From Symsagittifera roscoffensis (lineage: Eukaryota; Xenacoelomorpha; Acoela; Convolutidae), in NCBI RefSeq assembly GCF_963678635.1, contig NC_087070.1, positions 27,900,057 to 27,964,056 on the forward strand: a stretch of 64,000 nt of DNA, read 5' to 3'. A program made the translations under genes and the position numbers. Below the pieces are notes generated by a model. The model was not told where the DNA came from and did no database searches. It saw nothing but the letters and a program-made list of their open reading frames with translations. The number at the start of each line of letters is the position of its first letter. Position 1 is the first letter of the stretch. Positions 23,801-35,800 of the stretch are shown here, in pieces.

Positions 23801-26800
23801 TTGAAGACCTGTTCTCATCTCTGCCACTAGCTATGCCGAGAAGTGATGGACTTAATGCTATCAGTTCACAGATGAGTAGGAATATTGAAACGGGTGCGTT
23901 GGTATCAACCCCTGGCCAAGTCAGCTGTGCCGGAACGGAAATGAAGCCTGGAATAAGCCATGACATGAACTTTTCATGTTCTCCTCTGACAGGCCGAGAG
24001 AATAGCACTAAAGAAATATTTGATGAAGACCAATATGATGCAATACTTAAAAACAAGGAACACGTGAAAATTGAGCCTCCACAACAAAACTCTCAGAAAA
24101 CCGGATTTGGCGGTCATAATGCTCCAGACTTCTCAAATAATCAAGAGTTACGGCAAACAGTTAACTTTAAAGCGGAAGAGCTTAGACCTAGTGAACAGTC
24201 AGATTCTCAGAATGAGCCAATTGCTGGAATGGATAATGTGATAGCTGATGACGCTGAGAATAAAGAAACGGAAAGTGTGCAAAATGACAAGAACTCAGAG
24301 GATGCATCAAGTGAGGAGAATGGGAAGCGTGCGAGTAGTGAGTTCACAGTCTATAGACTGAGTGATGACTGCAAGAATAACAGAGACAGATTGGAAGTGG
24401 TGAACAAGTGGCACTCGAAGGGAGGAGTGCTGCTAATGGGCTACGAGATGTTCCGACTGCTCTCCCGACTCAGTGCCGCTGCACTCGCCAGGACTCCCAG
24501 AAATGCCAGCACTTATCCCACTGCTACAGCTTCACACAAACATGAAAACCACGCGAATTACACGCAGGTATGTCTGCCGGCGCGAATCTGACCTATGGCT
24601 AATTAAGACGGCATAGTAACAACAAAAAAATGACCGCGGCAGTCGCATCAACCTGTTGCGAGATTGTCGACTTATGGTAGGACTGTCTACAAAAATTTGA
24701 GCCGATTATTGCCGCTGAGTGGTGACCTTAAACCGAGATCGTCAGCTTAGTTATGTCTGACTAATTGAACAGTTTATAGAACAGGGTAGATTGGCATAGG
24801 CTAAATTGGAACATAGGTTAGATTAGCATGCGGTAGAATGGTATAGGGTAGATTGGAATTGGGTATATTGTCATGGAACTGTCTGTGAGTTGTTGCTCCT
24901 CCATGGAAGCAAGGCTCAAGATAAAAAGGATATCTTCGGCCGGGGCAATTACAAAAAAACTTCGGATTTGTGATTTTTGCATCATTCATGTACAAAAAAA
25001 AATAAACACCAAAGAGTGGTAAGTTTTATTTATGTCATTTCAGCCGTGTTAGATAAAAATTAGTTTGTTTTCAAGTGTCAATGAACGTATTGCAGCCAAT
25101 TACATGGGTCGTGTTTTTGTTAGTTTTTCGTTTTTTTCTTTTTCAGGTGATATATATTTTTTCTTTTGTGATTTTTTCGATCAAAATTGTCGATAATTTT
25201 TTCGGTCTCCTTGGCAATTCTCCAGCTGTCTCTTTTTTTTATTTCCAGTCATCTCATCAAGTTGTGGACAACTTCTTTGATCTTTTTCTGTGCGACGAAT
25301 ATTTTTATCACCCTTGCGATAGTTACCCTTGCGATAAGCTAGGGTATTGCAATCCGGTACCAGACGTTTTCCCGTAAATAACTTTGTTCGCAAGATTCAT
25401 CTGGATCCTTGACTCAATGGATTATTTTTTGCAATAACAGACATTTTTTGAGCACGTTAGCGTTTTGAATATCCGACCGATTCAACGATTGTTTTTTATG
25501 TTGGTTGTAATTTTACCAACTCGATTTGTTAAATGTCCATTATTGTCTTCAATTTTTTTTGGTCATTGTTCCGACCATTGAAAATTAGTTTTTAATAAGT
25601 GTTTTAGTTTTTTTTCTTTTTGTTTCCCTCGCAAAATCAGGTACCACAAATGACCATTGGACTGGATTGAGTGATATATCATATTAAAGTCCTTTCAATC
25701 AGGATTCGAACCACACTAATTTTTTTTCGTCGAACTCAAGCGACAAAAGCCAGCGAGCAGGCTTATTTATGGTTATTTTAAGCCGTTTACAAAAGCTTAT
25801 TCTTGCTTAACTACAATTTCGCAATTGTTTTTATTGCTTTTTTCAAATTGACATTGTTTGGAGAAAAACCTGAGACACATTCTGCGGATTCTCAGAATAG
25901 TTGAGCTATCAAGCCATATAGCTCTTCTCCTTTTTGTCGACTGATTTGCCACGTTGGTTTCGACAATGAATACCTACAATTTTTTTGTTTGTTCAAGTGC
26001 TGACATAATTGTTCCGACGACTTAATGAGGGGAGGAACTTCATCTTCCGATGTGTACCAGTTTTTTTAATTTCTACTTTTTTTTCACGTAAAATCGGGTA
26101 TCATAATTAATCACAAGAATGGGTCGAGTAATTCATCATATTAAAGCGCTATCAGTCGCGATGGCGCGACCTTAAACGTTTTAAAAAGGCTTCTCAGTGT
26201 TTCGAGAAAACCCTGTATTCAAATTCTGAGCCAAGCGAGGAACGCAAGCGAATATCTGGGTACAAGTTATAATAAGTAATTTTTTGAAGTCGTGAAAAAC
26301 TAAGTTTTACTCAAGGAACACTAGTTTTTGACGTTTCTTTGGCAATAAACAGTTTTTGAAAAAATCAAAAAAAGAACTGCAAAAATTCAAAAAAGTTGAA
26401 TTGATTAAAATATAAAACTTAAATTGATTTGAATACAAACAGAAGGAAGCCTGCCGAACGAACAGTGGCCCCCAGGCAACTCAATAAGTGCATGGAACCG
26501 AAAGCTCCCCCTCCCTGTGATAGAACTCCAAGTGGCCCCCAGGCAACTGAATAAGTGCATGGAACCGAAAGCTCCCCCTCCCTGTGATAGAACTCCAAGT
26601 GGCCCCCAGGCAACTCAATAAGTACATGGAACCAAAAGCTCCCCCTCCCTGTGACAGAACTCCAAGTGGCCCCCAGGCAACTCAATAAGTACATGGAACC
26701 AAAAGATCCCCCTCCCTGTGATAGAACTCCAAGTGGCCCCCAGGCAACTCAATAAGTGCATGGAACTGAAAGCTCCCCCTCCCTGTGATAGAACTCCAAG

Positions 26801-29800
26801 TGGCCCCCAGGCAACTCAATAAGTACAGGGAACTAAAAGATCCCCCTCCCTGTGATAGAACTCCAAGTGGCCCCCAGGCAACTCAATAAGTGCATGGAAC
26901 CGAAAGCTCCCCCTCCCTGTGATAGAACTCCAAGAGTCCCCCAGGCAACTCAATAAGTGTATGGAACCGAAAGCTCCCCCTCCCTGTAATAGAACTCCAA
27001 GTGGCCCAGGCAACTCAATAAGTACATGGAACCAAAAGCTCCCCCTCCCTGTGACAGAACTCCAAGTGGCCTCCTAGCAACTCATTAAGTGCATGGAACC
27101 GAAAGCTCCCCCCTCCCTGTGATAGAGCTCTTGGACTCAAATAGATTATTTAAATATATAGTTATAGTTTCGTTTTAGTTCACGAGCTGACAGTTTTTAC
27201 TGGACATGTCGTTTTGTTTCGAATGCAATTGATAATCTGTTAAACTATTAAGATTCGGTTATTAAGCTAAAAGACTAGAAAATAGTTTTTTTTTCAGGAA
27301 AAGTCCTAAAGTTTGTTCATGAAAAACGTCGTATAACTCGTTCTGGCAAACTTCACTGTCAAACAGCAAAAATATAAATGTCTTGAAAAACGTGATCGAC
27401 TTTTATTTTCGAAAATGGAATTTAGTTGTCAGATTTCCCGGCGAAATAAAACTTTAACCTATTGATCAAATATTTTATTTTGGGTCAACTCTATTTAAAA
27501 AGCATCAATCTTAGCTTGTTTGTGAAATTCAAAGAGCTTCAAGTATTTTTTTATAGACATTCGAAAGTAAACGTTTTAAAAAAAAATTCTTTTTTTTTGC
27601 GTTTCCTTGCGTTCATTACTCTTTTCCAACTTTCAGTTGGCTATGTTTATTTTTTGCAGAGAACTGTAGTTCATTTTGTCTAACTTTCTTAGCTTTCGTG
27701 TAATTTCTTTCGTCATGAATCGCATTTTTTAAAGTTTTTTTAATGAATGTGGTCCAAACTTTGTGGTATTTGCACAGCAAATAGCTGCTTGCCACGAATT
27801 GTAACTTGTTAAGTGTCAATAACCGTAGTGATCATTTTTTTTGTTTCATATACACTTCTGCAAGTGTTCGATTCTTCCACAACTGTCTTACACATTTTTT
27901 CGGTTACCTTTACACTTCTGCAACTGTCTGTTGGCTATATTTAGGTTCTGAGAATGCTTTTGGGAACTTGTACCGGTGGAACATTTTTTGGATTAATTTT
28001 GCTGGTGTAAGTTTTTTTTTGTGATTCCAAATAACAGAAATTATGAAGCCTTTTGCAAAACTTAGGTAATGTCATTTAATCCGTTTACAAACGATAACAA
28101 AAGTTTTGCAAAAGGCTCTATAGTTGCTTTCATTTGGAATTTCACTAAAGCAATGATAAACTTTGAATCAGAATAGTTATCAATGACCGATAATTAATTG
28201 TTTCTATGGAGCATAGCTTTCCATTAAATCGGAGTTGGCGCAAAGTTCAGCTTCGCCCCCTTTTAAATGATGGGTTTTCAAAGTGCATTTAATTTCAGGG
28301 TGATCTCAGAACTAGAAAAGAAGTGGAGGAAGAAAGTATGAAGGATACAGAGTTGGTTGACCGCCTGCAGCAGCAGTTGCTGAGTGGGCCTGAGGTGGTC
28401 ATCTGTGACGAGGGCCATAGAATCAAGAACTGTGATTCGGCCATAGCCAAGAGTCTCAATGCCATACACACAAGACGCAGAGTTGTGCTCACTGGGTATC
28501 CGCTACAGGTAAATTTAAAAGAAATCGAAATATAATTTTATGATTCTCGCTTACATTTATTGCAATTGAGGCGAATGTAAGTTTTCAACTTATAAAATTT
28601 ATGTCACTTCATGTCCGACGGTCAATAGTTTTAACAGGTTTAAAAAATATATAAATTGACATGTTGTTTTGAACCAACGTTTTTTTCTGATTCGTGTTAA
28701 TCTCAGAAAAATGACAATTAACTTGTGAATAAAAATACGGTTGCTTTGGCGCAGAACAATCTGGTGGAGTACTGGTGCATGGTGGATTTTGTGCGTCCCA
28801 ACTATCTGGGCACTCGGCAGGAGTTCTGCAACATGTTCGAAAGACCCATCTCAAACGGACAGTGTGTGGACAGCACACCACAAGACATCAAACTCATGAA
28901 ATACAGGTACGTCAACATACATCATATTTTCCCTTTCCAATACAATTTTACTTCGAACGGTACTTTTTTGGGCTCCGATATATTTTCATTTCATTAGGCC
29001 CAGTCATTTTCGGGGCTCAAACTAAATCGACAACGATTTTCTTTGTAATTTTATGGCAATTGCTTTATTTGTTCAAAGGGAGAAAGAAAATTTGTACTAG
29101 GTCGCATGTGTTGACATCTCTGCTGCGCGGGTTCGTACTTCGGAGGAGTCACTCGGTGCTGATCAAGGCACTCCCAAAGAAGACAGAGTTCATCATCCTC
29201 GTACGCATGAGTCCCATTCAGAAGGAGCTCTACAGTCGGTATCTGGGCCACATCAAACGCCCATCAGGTGAACAACATGGAGTGACACAGCAAGTAAAAA
29301 ACGCGGGCTCAAATTCCACGCAGTTTCCAATGCAAGAGCTGGCAGGCGTTCACAACCAAAAAAGACTTGCGTCTAACATATCCGTGCACAGCAAGGTGTC
29401 ATCAGTAGGAGAAGCAACGGAGCCGCCCAGTCTGAACCCAATTCGAGCATTTGGAACTCTGTGTAAAGTGTGGAACCACCCAGATGTGCTCTACAAGGCC
29501 ATGAAAGAACAGGAAGCTATGCTTAGTGGGGGCGGCGGGGGAGGAAGTGGGAAGAAGGCGTTCATTGACTACTCGTGGGCTGAGTCGTTGATGAGTCAAT
29601 ACAAGCCTGAAAATATCAACGATGGGCCCAAACTGTTACTCCTCATGGAAATCATCAGGCTCAGGTGGCTTGATTAGTTGATAGTTAAGGAGCTCGCATG
29701 ATTGTTTCACTTAACTAGTTTTGCAAAAGGTAGCCAGGTAAAAAATGAAATGGCGTTGAAAATGATATGAGGTAAAAAATTCAATGTTGTTCCATGAAAT

Positions 29801-32800
29801 GAAACGTAGGTTAAAATGCAAATAAATTTTGAAGCATGTTTCACTTCGTGAATTGCTGAAATTCAAAAAGAGCGGAACAATTTTTTTCAAGCAATGCCAA
29901 TTTTTAGCGTGCCACCCGTGGACATTTCAAAAAATTTTCCGAAAAAAATAAATGCGCAAAACTTTGCGTGCAAAATTAGAAGACGGAGTTTGGCTGCCGT
30001 CTTGTTGTACACTTGTTGTACCTGGAATGATATACATGTTTGTGTTGCAGCGTGAGTGTGGGCGAGAAGGTGCTGGTGTTCAGCCAGAGTCTGGGCACCC
30101 TCACTCTGGTGGAGAGGAGCCTGGCCAGTCGCACGGTGCCCCACTCCAACCGCATCTGGCAGCGCAACAGGGACTACTTCCGATTGGATGGGGAGACAAG
30201 TGCCACTGAGAGGGGCCACATCATCAACAAGTTCAACACCCTGCAGCCATCCTCCAGTCCCGATGTAAGTCACGCAATCGAGCACTGTACAGTCATTATG
30301 ATATCATTAAATTGCATTTGTTCCATTGAACTCAGAATCGTGGCTCCATTTTGTATAAGTTGGTTGTGTAATGGTGAATATCTACAAGTCATTAGAAATA
30401 TAAAATATAAAGTTTAACTTGAGAAATTTACTTGAGATGGATTGATTGTTCGCTCTGTGAGTATATTGTTCATCAAGATGATTAGCTGACTGTGTGTTTC
30501 TAGTCATTCTGAGACTCTTTTCAATATGATTTGGTTGTCTATCTTCGATTCAGGACTGTGACAGTGGTGGATGTGGTTGGGTGATGTTGCTGTCCACCAA
30601 GGCCGGATGTCTGGGCATCAACCTGGTGGCTGCCAGCAGAGTGGTCATCATGGATGTCTGTTGGAACCCATGCCACGACGCACAGGCCGTCTGCAGAGTG
30701 TTCAGGTACTCAAACTTAAATTTATTGACTACGTTTATTTTAAATTAAGAAATGACAATGTATTTAATTTAGAATGACTGCGGATTTCTGCTTGTTCTCA
30801 CTAGCTAGACCAAGTGATGTTGTAACCGGGAACTTTTTTCCTTTGACAATTTTTCGTACAAAGCTGCCAGAAATAGCTCTTGCTGTATGTGATATCGTGA
30901 TATCTTCGTTGATTACACATGCGTACTTTTTTTTTCGAACCTGAGCAGCAAATATTGGCGCCATTTTTGGTCGCACTTTTAGGGATTTTTGATAGCATGT
31001 GCTTCGACATTCGATATTAATAAGTTAACACAGTTGATGCCTTTTTAATTCATCAAATGAACCGGAAAAAGCTATTTTTTTCAAACAACAACAATAATAA
31101 AAACTAGATTTCAGAAATTTTCTAACTCACTATATCCCGCAGTTTTTTGAAATCAATAGTTTATACATAATGTGGCTTGATGCTTTCCAATTTAATACAT
31201 GTTTTAATTCCTTCAGTTAGTTTTATTCCAAATTATTACTTGCAAAATTGTGTCTATTTGTGCCACTTTTGCTGCATGACATTGGCATGCATCTTATTGG
31301 CATATGTAGTTCCTTTTATTTTTACTAGTGGTTGCCGATTGCTGAGACGTCGTGCCCGAGAGGGCAGGGCGTGAGACTCCATTTCTAGAGGCTGCAGGTT
31401 CGAAGCCAATACGTAGGAAAGTATTACTACTTCGAGGCTTTTTTCTTTTTCTTTGCATTTTTTAAAGCTACTTTTTGTCGCGTTCTTGCTTGTAGAATTC
31501 AAGTTTTTACTATATTTTATGCAATCATACCAAATATGAAAAATGTAAATTGAAATTATAAGTGATGACCGAGCAGAGATGTTAATGTTATTTATGGATG
31601 TAAAATAAATGCAGTATAAAAAGAGATCTAAAAATTGTTATCCATCACAATATTGCCAGAGAGAAATATAACTTCTATCACAACAAACAAACAACAACAA
31701 AACAAAAAAAGAATTAATTCCCTTATTAATAATAAGGCATAATTTATATAAATAGATGAACAAAACTAGGATCTACAGAAAGAGCAACGGCACTTCAAAA
31801 ACCAAGTGCATGAGTTTTCACGATTGAAGAGTTTAGAGCGCTCTAGTAAGAAGTCTTTGAGGGTACTGCGAAAACGGCGCAAAGAGGTGAAAAAGTCGAT
31901 CTCCGTTGTTTTCAGCATGTAGTTCACGGCACGTGCTGTTCTGTGGGTGAAGAACGTCTCGGTTGACCATCTTCTTGCGGGTTTCACTGTCATCAACGTG
32001 CTGGATCTTGATGTCGTCACCTTAAAATAATAATACGCAGCAAAAGGGAGTTCTGAGTCGCCATTTAACATTTTGTGGAAAAGGATAAGGTCGTTAAATA
32101 TAAGCGTGAAGGATATGGGAAGCGAATTCGTTAAAGAAAGTTGCTTTAAATAGGGTAAATGACCTGTAACCCAGGTAAGACATTTCCTGTTGAAATTCTC
32201 AAGCTTCCTTAACATAGTTAAAGAGGGAGATCACACAGGACTAGCATACAATAAAATACTTTTAACACAAGTATTGATGAACATGAGTTTAACAGAAAGT
32301 GGAATGTGATATGGAATAGAACGTTTGATAAAATGAAAGCTTTTATTGCTCGATAGAAGTTTTTTACTAATATGGTTTGACCAAGTAAGATCAGAGCTAA
32401 CAAGCAGACCAAGGTCTTTGAGTAAATTAATAGAATGAACAGGTTGGTTGTTAACAAAAATACAATCAGGAAATTTTCCATTGAATATAATGAAATTGCA
32501 CTTGTCTTTATTGATTTTAAGACCATTCTGAGTACACCAATGAGTGAAACTGTCCACATCAGACTGTAAATCACTGCAATTTGTCTTACAAATGAATTTT
32601 GAGTCATCAGCGAAAAGAAAGCAGTTTGAATGATTAAATATATCAGGAAGATCGTTAATAAAGAATATGAAAAGCAGAGGACCCAGTACGCTCCCTTGAG
32701 GTACACCACTAGTAACTGGTAAAGTGGTGGAAATGCTTGTTCGAACTTTAACACATTGAAAACGGTTTGAAAGATAAGAAATCAAAAGAGCGGTAAAAAT

Positions 32801-35800
32801 ATCGTCAAAACCAAAAGCAGCAAACTTCTGTACAAGAATGTCGTGCCTGACAGAATCGAAAGCTTTGCTAAAATCGAAATACATGGCAGCGCAAGGAATT
32901 TTGGCATCATGAGTGTGATATACTTCATCTAGATATGAGAGCATTTGCGTTATGGTGGAACGCTTCTTGCGGAATCCATGCTGAGCATTCGAAATTTTGT
33001 ATCGGACTCGAGGGTAAATATAATTAAACAAAATACGCTCGAAGATGAGTGAAAGAGGAGGAAGTATGCTAACTGGCCGATAATTAGTAATATCATAAGG
33101 AGAACCAGATTTGAAAACAGGAGTGATGAGTGCAGTTTTCCGGGAATCGGGCCAAACACAAGATTGTATAATGGATAAGAAAAGGAAAGAAACAAGCGGA
33201 GAAAGAATGCTGTGACAGGATTTATAAATGAATGCAGGTATATTATCTGTAGAACGAGTCTCTTTGCATTTAGCCAGGAGCTCGTCAACAATACTGGGGG
33301 AGACATCAACTTCGGAAAGTTTGATTTCCGAATCAGCCAAACTACCACCAGCAGAAGGACTATTTTCAGATACTTGATAAACAGAAGCGAAATATTGATT
33401 GAAAGTCTCACTAATTAAAACATCGCTCTCGACCTGTTTGCGTCCCCAAAAAAGTTTAGTAGGGACAGGTTGAGTTGATTTAAATTGGTCCAGAAACATA
33501 AAAGCATGCTTGGAAGAATTCGGCGAAAAACGTTGAATCAGCAGAGTTTTATCGAGTTCAACTGAGTTTGAGAAATCATTCTCTAATTGAGACAGATATT
33601 GGCGATTAAAACAATTCAAATTGTTCAGAGTTCTCAGTTTATTAGCAATATGAATAGAATGAGATGAAAAATAGAACGGAAAATCTTTTCTGCGAGCCGT
33701 AATTTTACGACATGAAGAATCAAGTGCTTGACAAACAGTTTCGTTGAACTTGTCAATGAACTCATTATGACAGTTAGAATGCAAGATAGAGTATAAGGGC
33801 GATATAGCCCGACTGAAACTTTCTGAATTAAGACTACTTTTTGAGTAAGTGACAGATCGCTTTGTAGTAAAATGTGAAATTGAACTTGCAGCAAATACAT
33901 GCGCAAAAACTGGATAATGATCAGAAAAAGCAGTGGCACCTCGAAAAACTATGAATCGATGAGGATCTGAAACGCAGAGCAAGTCAAGGATATTGCCCGA
34001 AACTAACTGGTGCTGAAATCAACAATTTGAAGCAAGTCAAGATCATCTAGTGCTATCAAAAATTTGTTTGAATAATCAGAAGTAGCAGTGTGTGAGCTCC
34101 AGCAGACATCAGGAAGGTTGATGTCACCGAGAACTGCGGTAACAACTCAGTCTTTCGCAACTTTGCGACCGAGACATTTTACAACCTCATCACGGTGGTT
34201 AAACATAGCCTCAACAAGCACAGAAGAATCAACTCTGAATAATGAAGTTTGAGGTGGATTGTAAATCAATAAGAAACTATAAAATGCTTTATGGAAATCA
34301 ATAATGATAGAACAGCAAAAATCAGAGTAAGAAAAGGATGATAAAATACTGAGTTCCAGGCTCACACGGACAGCAATAAGCACTCCTCCATGTGCTCCTG
34401 AAGTTCTGTCAATTCGCATGAGGACGTGATAGCCAGAAGCAGGGAAGATTTCGTGATTCTCTATCTCATCATAGAGCCAGGTTTCGGTGATAAACAGTAA
34501 ATCAATGTTGTTAGAAAGCAGAAAGTTGCGTAGCTTGAGACGTTGAGTACTTGTTATCAAGCTTTGAGCGTTGATAAGACACAACCTCAAATCCGCTAGT
34601 CATTCGGGTAACGGAATTTCCACATTATTATGGTAAAGTTTCAGGTTTTTTATCTTGAGATCGCTCTTTGGAATGTTGTCTTTGGTGGAAACATCAGTCC
34701 TCAGTTTCAATATTTTACGCAATTTGATTTGGTCAGTAGGAGACAGAGATTTTGAAATGTAAATGGGAGATTGAAAGGATTGCAGTTTGTAAGCTTTAGA
34801 TAAAACTTTGACACAGTCAAATTGGGAAGTAAATTCAACAAGTAAGGTGCGTGGGCGCGTACTGGTAGCAATACGTTTTCCCAGGCGCTTGAAAGATCTA
34901 ACTTTAACAAAAGAATCCTCACCTAGGTGATTCAAAATAGCAGTAATATGGTGAATATCAGATTCAGTTTGCGATTTGAAATCACCTCTGTTTTCGGATA
35001 TACCATCAATTTTCAATTCACGAGTCCAAGTATTATCGACAGGAGAAGAAATTGCAGGAACTGTAGTAGGAGTTGAAGCAACTGCGGCGTATGTTTGAGC
35101 AGAGCTCGAAACTGTACCAGCAATTTCAGTAAATTTCTCAGTAAGTTTATCGGTAAAATTAGATAAAATAACTTCGATCTTTGGAGTAATAACCTTATCC
35201 AAGGTGTTGTCCAAGATTTTCTGATTGATTGGTTCATTGGATTTCAGACACTCACCACAGACGTATTGAATGTTGTCAATCATGGTGATCTGTTGAACGA
35301 GTTCTGGTGATATTCCACAACACTTGTCATGCATCCACTTCCTACACGAGTAGCAGAAGATCCATCCACCAATCGTCTCAGAACATTTTTTACACACATC
35401 TTGTTCAGCAGTTGAATTTGCTCGATTCGTGCGTTTGATCGGAGCCATTTATATGAAACTATTTAATAAGTTTATCACAACAATTAGGCTAAATAAGTTT
35501 ATCACAGTTGTTTCCATCCTTCCAGCCCGCTTTTCCGAAGCTTAAATTTGCTCGGGCACGTAAACCTGAAGCCCAAATTTGCTCAGGCATATCGTAAACC
35601 TTAAGTTTAAATTAGACAGGGCTATCTTTCAATTCACTCTCTCTATTCGTATGACTTCTATAGAATCTGGTATTAGGAATCGTTAATTCATTCAATTGTA
35701 AATATTTTAAATACGCTCTCTTCATTTGAATTACTTCGAGTTACATTTGTCAATTGATTACCGATCCAGTCGAATAAGTGACGATCGATCCAGTCGCGAA

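Larger units (their letters stand above)
24568..28298. other. Intron 5 (3.7 kb)
   Basis: Holds a degenerate GTAGATTGG(C/A)ATAGG tandem tract (24,786-24,870), a dispersed palindrome-headed repeat (25,311), the amplified copy of the gene's own 3' end (26,440-27,700) and a small inverted-repeat element (28,023-28,141). Another GCGCAAAGTTCAGCTTCGCC SINE-type tail is at 28,230. No additional exon was found. Confidence 0.65.
31620..35460 (-). mobile_element. Nearly full-length CR1/L2-like LINE, antisense in intron 10
   Basis: Two minus-strand ORFs in the order expected for a CR1/L2-type non-LTR retrotransposon. ORF1 (35448-34600) has a PHD-type zinc finger. ORF2 (from about 34,599 to 31,766) has an apurinic-like endonuclease and a reverse transcriptase. 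ORF2 carries a TGA at 34,147-34,149, a 1-nt frameshift near 34,000 and a TGA at 32,231-32,233, so this copy is probably inactive but young. Precise ends and target duplication were not resolved. It lies opposite the host gene, inside its largest intron. Confidence 0.9.

Noticed and set aside
26419..27013. Minus-strand frames with repeated [11 protein letters not shown] peptides
   Set aside because: They are by-products of the 67-bp array copied from exon 14 of the opposite strand. The 67-bp period changes frame in each unit.
32231..34149. TGA read as tryptophan (recoded nuclear code)
   Set aside because: TGA occurs at two probable Trp positions in the LINE ORF2 and once in the LTR integrase. 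The host gene, however, uses TGG for Trp throughout with no internal TGA, so ordinary decay of transposons explains it.
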